Below are positions 11,040 through 20,359 of a stretch of DNA of 64,000 nucleotides, piece by piece. Source of the DNA: Corynebacterium halotolerans YIM 70093 = DSM 44683 (GTDB taxonomy: Bacteria > Actinomycetota > Actinomycetes > Mycobacteriales > Mycobacteriaceae); NCBI RefSeq assembly GCF_000341345.1, contig NC_020302.1:1716075-1780074 (forward strand), in the 5' to 3' direction. Every line of letters begins with the position of its first letter. Position 1 is the stretch's first letter. The notes below the pieces were generated by a model. That model worked only from the letters and a program-made list of their open reading frames with translations, was not told where the DNA came from and did no database searches. The translations under genes were made by a program, and so were the position numbers.

Positions 11040-12857
11040 CTAGTTCGCGGCGGTCCCGGCCTTCTGGTCGGCCTTCTTCTCCTGCTTGGGCTTGGCGTCG
11101 ATGCCCGACTCCCTGCGCTGCTGCGGGGTGATCGGGGCCGGGGCGTCGGTGAGCGGATCCACGCCGCCGCCGGACTTCGGGAAGGCGATGACGTCGCGGA
11201 TGGAGTCGAAGCCGCCGAGCAGGGAGACGATGCGGTCCCAGCCGAAGGCGATGCCGCCGTGCGGCGGGGCGCCGAAGGCGAAGGCGTCGAGCAGGAAGCC
11301 GAACTTCTCGCGCGCCTCCTCCTCGGTGATGCCCATGACCTGGAACACGCGCTCCTGCACGTCACGCTGGTGGATACGGATGGAACCGCCACCGATCTCG
11401 TTGCCGTTGCAGACGATGTCGTAGGCGTAGGCCAGGGCCTCGCCCGGGTTGGAGTCGAAGGTGTCCAGGTACTCCGGCTTCGGGGAGGTGAAGGCGTGGT
11501 GCACGGCGGTCCAGGCGGAGTTGCCCACGGCGACGTCGCCCGAGGCGACGGCGTCGGCGGCCGGCTCGAACAGCGGGGCGTCGACGACCCAGGTGAAGGC
11601 CCAGTCGCCCTCCCTGATCAGGCCGAGCTTCTCGGCGATCGCACCACGGGCCGCGCCCAGCAGGGCACGGGAGGAACGGGTGTCGCCGGCCGCGAAGAAG
11701 ATGCAGTCGCCCGGCTTGGCGCCGACATGCCCGGCGATGCCGGCGCGCTCGGCCTCGGTGATGTTCTTGGCGACGGGGCCCGACAGCTCACCGTCCTCGC
11801 CGACGAGGATGTACGCGAGGCCCTTGGCGCCGCGCTGCTTGGCCCACTCCTGCCAGGCGTCGAGCTGTCGGCGCGGCTGGGAGGCGCCGCCCTCCATGAC
11901 CACGGCGCCGACGTACTCGTTCTGGAACACCCGGAAGGTGGTGTCGGCGAAGAAGTCGGTGCACTCGGTGATCTCGATGTCGAAGCGCAGGTCCGGTTTA
12001 TCGGAGCCGTAGCGGCGCATGGCCTCGGCGTAGGTGATGCGCGGGATCGGGGTGGTGATCTCGTGGCCGATCAGCTTCCACAGCTCGACGAGGATCTCCT
12101 CGGCGAGGGCGATGACGTCCTCCTGGTCGACGAAGCTCATCTCGACGTCCAGCTGGGTGAACTCCGGCTGACGGTCGGCGCGGAAGTCCTCGTCGCGGTA
12201 GCAGCGCGCGATCTGGTAGTAGCGCTCCATGCCGGCGACCATCAGCAGCTGCTTGAACAGCTGCGGCGACTGCGGCAGGGCGTAGAAGGAACCCGGCTTC
12301 AGCCGTGCCGGCACCAGAAAGTCCCGGGCGCCCTCCGGGGTGGAACGGGTGAGCGTCGGGGTCTCGATCTCGGTGAAGTCGTGGGTGTCGAGCACCCGGC
12401 GGGCGGCCTGGTTCGCCTTGGACCGCAGCCGCAGGGCATCACCCTGGACCGGGCGACGCAGATCGAGGTAGCGGTACTTCAGACGGGTCTCCTCGCCGAC
12501 CTCACCGGCCGAGGAGACGTCGTCCAGCTGGAAGGGCAGGGCCGCCGACTCATTGAGGACGGTGAGCTCGGTGACGTTGACCTCGATGTCACCGGAGGGC
12601 AGGTTCGGGTTCTCCGACCCCTCGGGCCGGGCCTCGACCACGCCGGTGACCTGCAGCACGTACTCGCTCCGCAGGTCATGTGCCCGCTCGGCGACCTGGG
12701 ACTCACGGAACACCACCTGCGCGAGGCCGGACCGGTCGCGCAGATCGATGAAGATCACGCCACCGTGGTCGCGACGACGGGACACCCAACCGGTCAGGGT
12801 TACGGTCTGTCCAGCGGATTCTTTGCGGAGCTCCCCCGCGAGATGAGTACGCAGCAA
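11040..12857 (-). CDS. aspS: Aspartyl-tRNA synthetase (possibly non-discriminating Asp/Asn)
   Basis: The 605-aa class II synthetase starts with an OB-fold anticodon domain ([24 protein letters not shown]). Motif 2 is in [24 protein letters not shown] and motif 3 in [18 protein letters not shown], with the bacterial insertion domain between. The C-terminus is a lysine-rich tail. Actinobacteria often lack AsnRS and use a non-discriminating AspRS plus GatCAB; the sequence alone does not decide this here. It is monocistronic and divergent from the metallopeptidase gene. Confidence 0.97.
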   Translation of the reverse strand: MLRTHLAGELRKESAGQTVTLTGWVSRRRDHGGVIFIDLRDRSGLAQVVFRESQVAERAHDLRSEYVLQVTGVVEARPEGSENPNLPSGDIEVNVTELTVLNESAALPFQLDDVSSAGEVGEETRLKYRYLDLRRPVQGDALRLRSKANQAARRVLDTHDFTEIETPTLTRSTPEGARDFLVPARLKPGSFYALPQSPQLFKQLLMVAGMERYYQIARCYRDEDFRADRQPEFTQLDVEMSFVDQEDVIALAEEILVELWKLIGHEITTPIPRITYAEAMRRYGSDKPDLRFDIEITECTDFFADTTFRVFQNEYVGAVVMEGGASQPRRQLDAWQEWAKQRGAKGLAYILVGEDGELSGPVAKNITEAERAGIAGHVGAKPGDCIFFAAGDTRSSRALLGAARGAIAEKLGLIREGDWAFTWVVDAPLFEPAADAVASGDVAVGNSAWTAVHHAFTSPKPEYLDTFDSNPGEALAYAYDIVCNGNEIGGGSIRIHQRDVQERVFQVMGITEEEAREKFGFLLDAFAFGAPPHGGIAFGWDRIVSLLGGFDSIRDVIAFPKSGGGVDPLTDAPAPITPQQRRESGIDAKPKQEKKADQKAGTAAN

Positions 12858-13030
12858 GGCGTCTACGTCCTTCCAGTAACAACGTCAGGTTCTATCAGCC
12901 GATCACTTTACCTTCTTGGCCGGACACCCTCAGGGAGCGGCCCTGGCTCACCGCCACTGTGCGCCGGCAACCGGCCGAACTCCCGGACGCGCCGCGGCCT
13001 ACCCACCGGCTTCCGTGGCATGATTTTCCC

Positions 13031-13918
13031 ATGACCTTCCGTGGTGATGTGAGTAGATCCAGTGGCCGGGCCCGCACCGGGGGCCGCCGTGGCGGGCTGA
13101 TCGTCGGTGGCGGCGGCGTCGGCACCCTGGTCCTGGTGGGGTTGTTCCTGCTGCTCGGCGGTAGTCCCGGCGACGTCGGAAACCTGCTCGGCGGCGGGGA
13201 CCAGCAGCAACTCGATCCCGGGACCGACACCGGTGGCCTGGAGCACTGCCAGACCGCCGAGGACGCCAACACCTACGCGGACTGCCGGGTGGCGGCCACC
13301 GCGCTCTCCCTCGACCAGGTCTGGGGCGAGCAGCTGCCTGCCCAGGCGGGACTGGAGTACACCGAGCCGGGCCTGATGATCTTCGAGCAGTCCACGTCCT
13401 CCGGGTGCGGTGCCGCCTCCGCGGCGACGGGGCCGTTCTACTGCCCCACCGACCAGACCGCCTATTTCGACGTCTCCTTCTTCGAGCAGCTCGAACAGCT
13501 CGGCGGGGAAAACGCTCCCCTGGCGCAGGAGTACATCGTGGCCCACGAGTTCGGCCACCACCTCCAGCACCTGGAGGGCACCCTGGGGATGAGCGACTAC
13601 AACAACCCCGGCGCGGACTCCAACGCCGTCAAGATCGAGGTGCAGGCGGACTGCTATGGCGGGGTGTGGGCGCATTACGCCGATGACGGGGCGGACGCAC
13701 TGCTGGAGACGATCACCCCCGACCAGGTCGCTGACGCCATCGCGACGGCCGGGGCGGTCGGTGACGACAACATCCAGAACCGCTCCGGCGGCGAGGTCAC
13801 CCCGGAGACCTGGACGCACGGTTCGTCCGAGCAGCGGCAGCAGGCGTTCCTGGCGGGCTATGAGTCGGGCGCCATGTCGGCCTGCGACACCCTGGACCGC
13901 GGCGGGTACCGGAAATAG
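13031..13918 (+). CDS. Membrane-anchored neutral zinc metallopeptidase (YpfJ family)
   Basis: The 295-aa protein has a short Arg/Gly-rich N-terminus, one membrane helix (LIVGGGGVGTLVLVGLFLLLGG) and an extracytoplasmic domain. The zinc site HEFGHHLQHLEG (HExxH) is clear, with a downstream ELQADCYGGVW-like segment (here EVQADCYGGVWAHYA) that would supply the third ligand. Substrates of this family are unknown. The start is the ATG at MTFRGDVS. The next gene begins on the base after its stop codon, so the two are co-transcribed. Confidence 0.85.
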   Translation: MTFRGDVSRSSGRARTGGRRGGLIVGGGGVGTLVLVGLFLLLGGSPGDVGNLLGGGDQQQLDPGTDTGGLEHCQTAEDANTYADCRVAATALSLDQVWGEQLPAQAGLEYTEPGLMIFEQSTSSGCGAASAATGPFYCPTDQTAYFDVSFFEQLEQLGGENAPLAQEYIVAHEFGHHLQHLEGTLGMSDYNNPGADSNAVKIEVQADCYGGVWAHYADDGADALLETITPDQVADAIATAGAVGDDNIQNRSGGEVTPETWTHGSSEQRQQAFLAGYESGAMSACDTLDRGGYRK

Positions 13919-14893
13919 ATGTCCCATTCCCGCCGGGCGGTCCTCGCCCGGGAATTCGGCCCACCGCTGGAGGTCCTGAATCTGGAGACCGTCGCCTCGA
14001 GCGTGCCCGCCGCCGGTCGCGTGGCCGTGCGGATGCTCGCCTCCCCGATCAACCCCTCTGATCTGATCCCGGTCACCGGGGCCTACCGGTCACGGACAGC
14101 CCTGCCCGTTGTCCCGGGGTTCGAGGGGGTCGGGGTCATCTCTGCGGTCCATCCGGGTGAGGATGCCACTCTGATCGGGCGGCGGGTACTGCCGGTGGGG
14201 TCGGCGGGCGGCTGGCAAACCGTGAAAGAGTGTCCCGTGGACTGGTGCATCCCCGTGCCGGAGGAGGTGAGCGAGGAACAGGCGGCGACCGCCTACATCA
14301 ATCCCCTGACCGCGCTCCGGATGGTCGAAACCCATGCCGTCGCCCCACATGTCCGCACTGCCGTGGTCAATGCGGGCGGCTCCGCCATCGCCCAGGTGCT
14401 GGTGCGACTGTTGCGCGGCCGGGGTATCCGCACCATTGGGCTGTGCCGGCAGCCGGGCTCGGTGGCGGATGCCTCGCTTTTCGACGCCCTGATCCCCACC
14501 GCCGGAGGCGGCTGGGAGGCGCGGCTTGCCCGGCTGGGGCCGGTGGATCTGGCGTTCGACTGCGTCGGTGGCGCCGAGGGTGCCGCCCTGGCCGGATTGC
14601 TGCGGCACGGTGGGACGTTGGTGCACTACGGCCTACTGTCCGGGCGCCCGCTCCCGCCCTCCCTGTGGCGGCATCGTCCGGACCTGGTCATTGATCTGTT
14701 CCGGCTGCGGGGCTGGGTGCACACGGTGGGACGGGCGGAGCTGCTCGCCGCCTTCGACGGTGTCTTCGAGCTGGTGCGGACCGGAGTTGTGCGCACCAGG
14801 GTGCAGGAGCGGTTGCCCCTGGCGGAGTTCCGGGCGGGCCTCTGGCTTGCGGTGGAGCACTCCTCCCGCGGGAAGGTGCTGTTGTGTCCCTGA
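13919..14893 (+). CDS. MDR-superfamily (quinone/enoyl reductase-like) NAD(P)H oxidoreductase
   Basis: This 324-aa zinc-independent medium-chain dehydrogenase/reductase has an N-terminal GroES-like domain with ASPINPSDLIPVTGAY and PVVPGFEGVGVI, then a Rossmann domain (VVNAGGSAIAQVLVRLLRGRGIRTIGL). It lacks the zinc-ligand cysteines of alcohol dehydrogenases and resembles trans-2-enoyl-CoA reductases and quinone reductases; the substrate is not determinable. Its ATG directly abuts the metallopeptidase stop codon, implying coupling. Confidence 0.8.
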   Translation: MSHSRRAVLAREFGPPLEVLNLETVASSVPAAGRVAVRMLASPINPSDLIPVTGAYRSRTALPVVPGFEGVGVISAVHPGEDATLIGRRVLPVGSAGGWQTVKECPVDWCIPVPEEVSEEQAATAYINPLTALRMVETHAVAPHVRTAVVNAGGSAIAQVLVRLLRGRGIRTIGLCRQPGSVADASLFDALIPTAGGGWEARLARLGPVDLAFDCVGGAEGAALAGLLRHGGTLVHYGLLSGRPLPPSLWRHRPDLVIDLFRLRGWVHTVGRAELLAAFDGVFELVRTGVVRTRVQERLPLAEFRAGLWLAVEHSSRGKVLLCP

Positions 14894-14919
14894 TGGCCCG
14901 CTCGCTCTGGCCGTTGTGA

Positions 14920-16884
14920 TCAGTGGGCTGGTCCGCTCAGGGCGGTCGCGGCTTCGGTGGAGTATCCCAGGCGGCGGCGTTCCTGTGCGATGATGTCCGC
15001 CGCCAGGGCGGTTTCGCTGACGTCGACGGCGTCGTGGACCCGGGCGGATTCACTGGGCCGCGCGAAGGTGTCGAAGAGCTGACGCTTGTCCGCCAGCATC
15101 TCGAGCATCCGTTCCTCGGCGGTGTCATCGGCGATCAACCGGTGGACCTGGACGGTGGAGACCTGCCCCATGCGGTGGACCCGGGCGATGGCCTGGGCCT
15201 CGATGCTTGGTTTGACCTGGGGTTCGGCGATGATGGCTACACTGGCGGCCTGGATGTTCAGTCCCACTCCGCCAGCGGTGATCTGGATGAGCAGAACGGA
15301 GCCGCCGGGGGCGGTGGTCAGGGCGTCCACGAGTTCCTGGCGCCGGGCCGGCGGCACCGAGCCGGAGATGGTGCCGGTGACGGCGGCGCCCAGCTCGTGT
15401 TCCAGCCGGCTGAGGACGTCGCGGAAGTAGGTGAAGATGACCGCCCGCCGACCGGTTTCCCGGGCGTCGGCGAGAATCTCGCGGACGCGGGTGAGTTTCG
15501 CCGGCTCAGTGGCCGGCGTGGTCAGTGCCGCCCGGCGGATGTCCATCCAGTCACCTTCGGCCACGGTGCGGGCATAGTGCCGCTGATCGGTGTCGGTGAG
15601 CTCCACCCAGTCGATCTGGTCGAGTTTCTCCGGCAGCTCGTCCAGTACCTCGGCCTGGTTGCGGCGCAGATAGCCCGGCGCGATGTGGCGGCGGAAATCG
15701 ACGGCCGCCATGGTGGACATGGCCTCGGTGACCAGCTCTGGTTGGACGTAGGCGATGAGGTTGCTGAATTCGGCGACCTTGTTTTTCAGCGGGGTGCCGG
15801 TCATCAGGAGGGCGTAGTCGGCGGCGTCGATCAGGCGGGCCAGCGCCTGGGAGCGTTGGGTCTGCGGGTTCTTGATCATGTGGGCCTCATCGACGACGAC
15901 CATGTCCGGCTCCCCCAGCTCCAGGGAGCGGGCGCCGTCGTAGGTGCAGATGCAGACTCCGCCGCTGCTGCGCCAGGAGCGCACCGCATCCGCCTTGGCG
16001 GTGCCGTGGGCACGGTACACGGCAAGATCGGTGAAGCGTCCGGTCTCCCGGACCCAGTTGCTGAGCACCGATGCCGGGCAGACCACCAGGATCCGGGCGT
16101 TGTCTCGGTGTGCGGCCACGTGGGCGGCGGCCGCCAGCGCCTGGACGGTCTTGCCCAGGCCCATGTCATCGCCCAGGACGACCTTGCGCTGGACCAGGGT
16201 GAACCGGGCGCCCAAGGACTGGTAGCCGCGCAGGTGCAGGTCCTTGAGGTGGGTCCGGTCGAGTTTGAGGGCGCGGATCTGCTCGACGGTGTCGCCGGCC
16301 AGGTCGCCGGACCCTTCGACCTCCAGCCGCAGGAGGGTGACCAGCAGACCCTGGTAGTGGGCCGGGCGGCCCAGGTAGTCCTCCCAGGCCGAACCGCCGG
16401 GGGCTTCCGGGCCGAGGTCCCCGGCCGGGCGCAGGGATTCCGGGTGGGCACGGGCCCACGCCAGGTCGTCCAGGAAGCGCTGCCACAGCCGGTGCCGGTG
16501 CGGTGGATCGCTGAGTACGACGGTCCAGGGTTCGAGGGAGTCGGTGACCGGGAGGTGCTGAAGGTCGTCGAGCAGCCGGTTGCGGCGTTCGCGTTCCACC
16601 TCGTCGAGTGTGTTGACGGCGTCGAACCGGCGCAGGACGCCGAGCAGGGCCAGGGCCGCCGCCGTGGGGGTGTCCCCGATGGCGGTGGCCGTGCCGTCCA
16701 GGGCCTCACGCTGCAGGGTCTGCGCGGCGGCCTTCATCCGCCGGGCGGTGACCTCCCCGATGCCGTTGACCCGGGTGAGCAGCCTGAAGTCCGCGCGCAG
16801 GACATCGGCGACGGTGGAGATGTTGATCTGCTCCAGGCCACTGAACCGCAGTCGTTCATCGGTGGCCGTCTTCAGAGCCTCCAC
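14920..16884 (-). CDS. SNF2-family DEAD/DEAH helicase, main body of an interrupted gene
   Basis: A 654-aa open frame from a GTG with no convincing ribosome binding site. It holds an N-terminal helix-hairpin-helix-like stretch (LLTRVNGIGEVTARRMK), then SNF2 motifs: Walker A-type DDMGLGKT, motif II VVVDEAHMIKNPQ, motif III LLMTGTPLKNK, and motif VI QAIARVHRMGQ. It would be an ATP-driven DNA translocase. The same frame continues upstream through AQTQLDALHHERAEILLRQ-like coding sequence to a TAG at 16948-16950, and beyond the TAG into more coding sequence. So this looks like the 3' portion of a longer gene of about 900 codons. Internal motifs are intact; whether it is expressed from an internal start is unknown. 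It is convergent with the MDR gene. Confidence 0.75.
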   Translation of the reverse strand: MEALKTATDERLRFSGLEQINISTVADVLRADFRLLTRVNGIGEVTARRMKAAAQTLQREALDGTATAIGDTPTAAALALLGVLRRFDAVNTLDEVERERRNRLLDDLQHLPVTDSLEPWTVVLSDPPHRHRLWQRFLDDLAWARAHPESLRPAGDLGPEAPGGSAWEDYLGRPAHYQGLLVTLLRLEVEGSGDLAGDTVEQIRALKLDRTHLKDLHLRGYQSLGARFTLVQRKVVLGDDMGLGKTVQALAAAAHVAAHRDNARILVVCPASVLSNWVRETGRFTDLAVYRAHGTAKADAVRSWRSSGGVCICTYDGARSLELGEPDMVVVDEAHMIKNPQTQRSQALARLIDAADYALLMTGTPLKNKVAEFSNLIAYVQPELVTEAMSTMAAVDFRRHIAPGYLRRNQAEVLDELPEKLDQIDWVELTDTDQRHYARTVAEGDWMDIRRAALTTPATEPAKLTRVREILADARETGRRAVIFTYFRDVLSRLEHELGAAVTGTISGSVPPARRQELVDALTTAPGGSVLLIQITAGGVGLNIQAASVAIIAEPQVKPSIEAQAIARVHRMGQVSTVQVHRLIADDTAEERMLEMLADKRQLFDTFARPSESARVHDAVDVSETALAADIIAQERRRLGYSTEAATALSGPAH

Positions 16885-16947
16885 GGGTAGTTGGCGCAGC
16901 AGGATCTCCGCGCGTTCGTGGTGGAGGGCGTCCAGCTGGGTCTGGGC

Positions 16948-17632
16948 CTACTGCCGCAGCCGCGGTTCACTGTCCGGATCCGCCGTCAGTTTCCGGACCG
17001 CACGGAGCACGGGCTGTACGTCCTTCTGCACCAGTTGGGTGAAGCTGGGGTGATCGTGGCCGAGGCCGGTCGCCAGGGCACTGCGGGCGGCGTCGATCAG
17101 GTGTTGGGGGGGTGCCGTGGGCGCCGGGGAAGAGCCGGACTCCGCCCTGCTGCAACTGGGCGGCGTGCCGGATCCTGGCCAGGATCGAGGTGGTGTCGCC
17201 CAGCAGGCTCTGCCGCTGCGGGTCGGCCAGCATGCGGCGCAGCTGTCCCGCAGCCTCCTCCCCACGGCGGACCCGGTCACCGCGGAAGAGCCGCCCGAGG
17301 AAACCGGCGTCAGCGTGCCGGGCGGTCTCCCGCAGTGCCGGAATCTCCCGGCAGCTGTCCACCGTCCGGTTCAGAATGTCTGCGCCGCTCCGGATGTGCT
17401 CCAGCTCGTGGAGGGTGTAAAAGGCGGTCGGCCACCGCAGGCCGCCGTGGGTGATGATGTCGGCGGTGAATTCCGGGTCATGCAGGCGGGTGCCGGCCAA
17501 CACCTGTCCCGCCGCCCGGGCTTCGGGAGCGGCCAGGTCGCCCATCATCTGTCGGGCGTCCGCGGCGATCTGGCTGGCCCGGTCCGCCTCGGCCAGCAGG
17601 CCTGCCAGTTCCGTCTTGTCCACTGTGCTCAC
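16948..17632 (-). pseudogene. N-terminal part of the helicase gene, frameshifted and cut off by an in-frame TAG
   Basis: From ATG 17632 (MSTVDKTELAGLLAEADRA) the frame is good coding sequence as far as a run of seven G on the plus strand (17106-17112, seven C in the gene). After that it turns into Arg/Pro-rich shadow sequence. The coding signal continues one frame over (APPQHLIDAARSALATGLGH... to RKLTADPDSEPRLRQ) and stops at TAG 16948-16950, which is in the same frame as the helicase body. Removing one C would join the first two parts; the TAG still separates them from the helicase. The region is helical with no recognised domain. It could be a real pseudogene, two sequencing errors, or a separate upstream gene. 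Confidence 0.65.
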
Positions 17633-17747
17633 GTCCGATGATTGTGCCAGAGACCGGGGACATCTCCCCCGGATGCCGGGGAGGGAGAGACGGGGCGTTA
17701 CGCGGGGCAGCGAACCTCAAGGAGAGCGTGTGCCCCACTGCCCCATG

Positions 17748-18125
17748 TCAGGGCATCACTTGCGCGCTGACCGCGCTCTTGAGTGGCGGGTTCGTCAGTA
17801 GGCAGGCCGCCGCCCCGAGGAAACGGAGAGCTCCGGTGGGGCTGGACGAGGTCAATGACTTCGCGCAGCGGTCCATCTCGCCGTAGGGGCCTGGATACGT
17901 CATCCGCGGATCCCCCTGCGCGTAGATGGACACGGCCATGTACGCGCCCTGATCGGCGGTGAGAAGGTCCATGGAACCCTTGATGCCCTGCCAGGCGACC
18001 GCACCCACGGGGTCGGTACGGAACTGATCCTGTTCCTCAGGCGTCAGGGCGGCTGCCTGGGGGACGGCCATCAGGCCGGCCGCCACGATGACGGCGCTGA
18101 TCGCGCCACGCAAGAAGATTTTCAT
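17748..18125 (-). CDS. Small exported protein of unknown function
   Basis: The 125-aa product begins MKIFLRGAISAVIVAAGLM and has a signal peptide with a likely cleavage after VPQAAA (about residue 26). The mature part contains TPEEQDQFRTDPVGAVAWQ and two cysteines (in MDRCAKSL and AAACLLTN) that may form a disulfide. No family was recognised. The start is the ATG at 18125; an in-frame extension upstream runs through a non-coding inverted repeat and is not believed. Neighbours are the helicase locus and the YhgE gene, both on the same strand but well separated. Confidence 0.65.
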   Translation of the reverse strand: MKIFLRGAISAVIVAAGLMAVPQAAALTPEEQDQFRTDPVGAVAWQGIKGSMDLLTADQGAYMAVSIYAQGDPRMTYPGPYGEMDRCAKSLTSSSPTGALRFLGAAACLLTNPPLKSAVSAQVMP

Positions 18126-18230
18126 GAGCAGGAGCTTAATAGAAGCTAGGTGCCGAGGGGCGCTGAATGAGAATATCTTTGGGAGAGGAACTCCTTTGAC
18201 TCCCCCGGCAGGCCCCCTGTCCTGCACCCC

Positions 18231-18301
18231 AAGACATACGTAAGTTGAGGCCCGAAAGGCGCGGATTCCGCCGAAAACCCCGCTTAACTTACGTCTGCCT
18301 T
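18231..18301. repeat. 71-bp element with 16-bp terminal inverted repeats
   Basis: The left arm AAGACATACGTAAGTT and the reverse complement of the right arm agree at 14 of 16 positions, with an exact 9-bp ACGTAAGTT / AACTTACGT core, separated by 39 bases. It lies in the 212-bp gap between the YhgE gene and the small exported protein gene. It could be a minimal mobile-element remnant, a long-looped terminator for the YhgE gene, or a regulator site. No target-site duplication is obvious. Confidence 0.5.
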
Positions 18302-18337
18302 GCTCAGGCAGCTCCCGAGGGCCGCTCCCCTCCTCAG

Positions 18338-20356
18338 CTACAACGCCAGCTCCGGGTGCAGATCCTTCTGCCGCAGGATCCGCCCCCGCCAGGCCGCGAA
18401 GGTGGAAACCGCCAGGAACCCCACGAGGAAGACCCCCAGCACCGCCACGGACTGCCACAGCCGGGGATCCAGCTCACTGGTGCCGATGATGGCCTGGCGC
18501 AGCAGGTTCACCGAGTAGGTGATCGGATCCACCACGTGGACCGCCCGCTGGAACGCCGGTTGGGTCTCCGGTGGGTACAGCCCACCGGAGGAAACCAGGG
18601 ACAGGGCCATGATGATCAGACACAGCACCCGGCCCACCGCGGAGCCGAAGAAGGCGTTGATGGCCTGGGTGATGGCCACAAAGCAGGTGGAGATCCCGCC
18701 CATCGCCAGCAGCAGCCCCAGTGGATGCGCCGGTGCCAGGCCGATCAGCCCCACCAGCACCGCCCACATCATCGTGGTCTGGGCCCAGCCGACCAGGACC
18801 GCCGGGAGGAACGTGGCCAGCACGGCCCGGAACGCCGGCATCCCGGAGTCGATCGCGCGACGCTGCAGCGCGCGCAGCACCATGAACATCACGGTCCCGC
18901 CCATGAACAGACCCAGGGAGATGAAGAACGGCGCCAATCCCACGCCGAACCGGGTCAGCTGGTCCCCGGTCAGTTTCTCCGTCACCGGGGTGGCCACCGT
19001 CGCCGTGGTATCGGCCCGGTTGCCGTCGGGGTAGCGCGGCACCTGGCCCGCCCCCTCATTGAGACGGAGACTGAGTTGCCCCGCCCCCTCGTCCAGGTCC
19101 ACCAGGCCGTCGCGCAGCTGGGCGGCCCCGACCGTCAGCTGCTGGGTGCCGCCGACCAGTTCGCTGGTGCCGTCCGCCAACCGGTTGGTGCCCACCACGA
19201 GCTGGGCCGAGCCGTCGGAGAGCATGTGGAGACCAGTGGCCAGTTCCGCAGCCGCCCGGACGGCACTGTCCACACCACTGCGATAGGGTGCGTCTGAATC
19301 GCTGAGTTGTCGTTGCAGCTCTGCCGCACCCTCCTGGAGCTCGGCCAGTTGGCCGCGGGCCGGGCTGTCTACCCCCAGCCCACTGGCGTTGAGTTCCGCG
19401 ACGGCCGCGTCGATCCGATCGGACAGTTCTGCCGCGCCGGGCAGCCCGGTCGAGCGCAACTGGGCGGAAATGCCGGTCAATTGCGCGGCGAGCTGGTCCT
19501 GGGCGCCACCCGCCTGCTCCCCCAACCCGGCGATCTGGTCCACGCCACCGGCGATGGCACCGGCCCCCTCGCCGAGGGAGTCAGTGGCGGCAACCAGTTC
19601 ATCCAGCCCGCCGGAGAGCTGATCCGCCCCCTGCGCGGCGGTGCCCAGGCCGGTATCCAGCTCGGTGGCGCCATCGCGCAGCTGTACCGCGCCGTCATTG
19701 AGTTCCCGCGCCCCGTCGTCCAATGCGCTGGCGCCGTCCGCGAGCTCGCCGGCGCCCTCCCGGGCGGATCCGGTTCCCTCGGCAAGGGCCGCGGCCCCGG
19801 AAGACGCCTCGTCCAGCCCGGCGCCGATGGTGTTGAAGCCGACCAGCAGGGTGTCGGTGACCTTTTCCCCGAGGGCGGCATCCACCGTGCGCACCACCTG
19901 GGTGGTCACCTGGTTGCCCAGCGTGGTGCCGATGAAACCGTTGGTGTTGTTGTAGGTGGCGTTGATCGTGGCCGGGTGCGGCTGTCCGGTGCCCGCGCTG
20001 ACGGCCGCCTCACTGAAGTCACGGGGCAGTTCCAGGGCGAAGTAGTAGGTGCCGTCCGCCACACCCTGCCGGGCCTGGTCCGCCGTGACCTCGACGAAGT
20101 GAACCTGCTCGTTGTCCAGGAGTTGTCCGGTCACCTGCTCGCCGGCGGAGAACTTCTCGCCGTCCAGTTCCGCGCCTTGATCGGAGTTGACCAGAGCGAC
20201 CGGCAGCCGGCTCATCCCACCGATCGGGTCGAAGTAGGACCAGACGAACAGGCCACCGAAGATCAGGGGCAACAAGACGATGACAGCCAGTCCGAGCGGC
20301 GGGAGCGTGCCGTGGCCGAAGCGGCGCAGCTCGGATCCGAGGTGCGTGAGGTTCAT
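18338..20356 (-). CDS. YhgE/Pip-family ABC-2-type membrane protein
   Basis: The 672-aa protein has one N-terminal membrane helix (LGLAVIVLLPLIFGGLFVWSYFDP), then a large external region (about residues 30-460) and a C-terminal block of about five membrane helices ending in an ABC-2-type domain. The external region holds a long run of short helical repeats of the form L-x-x-G-A/S-x-x-L (for example LADGASALDDGARELNDG), typical of Pip-like proteins. Pip homologues act as phage receptors in some firmicutes; in corynebacteria they look like exporter permeases. The ATPase-like gene ends 3 bp upstream of this start. Confidence 0.85.
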   Translation of the reverse strand: MNLTHLGSELRRFGHGTLPPLGLAVIVLLPLIFGGLFVWSYFDPIGGMSRLPVALVNSDQGAELDGEKFSAGEQVTGQLLDNEQVHFVEVTADQARQGVADGTYYFALELPRDFSEAAVSAGTGQPHPATINATYNNTNGFIGTTLGNQVTTQVVRTVDAALGEKVTDTLLVGFNTIGAGLDEASSGAAALAEGTGSAREGAGELADGASALDDGARELNDGAVQLRDGATELDTGLGTAAQGADQLSGGLDELVAATDSLGEGAGAIAGGVDQIAGLGEQAGGAQDQLAAQLTGISAQLRSTGLPGAAELSDRIDAAVAELNASGLGVDSPARGQLAELQEGAAELQRQLSDSDAPYRSGVDSAVRAAAELATGLHMLSDGSAQLVVGTNRLADGTSELVGGTQQLTVGAAQLRDGLVDLDEGAGQLSLRLNEGAGQVPRYPDGNRADTTATVATPVTEKLTGDQLTRFGVGLAPFFISLGLFMGGTVMFMVLRALQRRAIDSGMPAFRAVLATFLPAVLVGWAQTTMMWAVLVGLIGLAPAHPLGLLLAMGGISTCFVAITQAINAFFGSAVGRVLCLIIMALSLVSSGGLYPPETQPAFQRAVHVVDPITYSVNLLRQAIIGTSELDPRLWQSVAVLGVFLVGFLAVSTFAAWRGRILRQKDLHPELAL

Positions 20357-20359
20357 GGT

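Noticed and set aside
13919..14893. Assignment as a zinc alcohol dehydrogenase
   Set aside because: The GroES-like domain lacks the catalytic and structural zinc cysteines; it fits the zinc-independent quinone/enoyl reductase branch.
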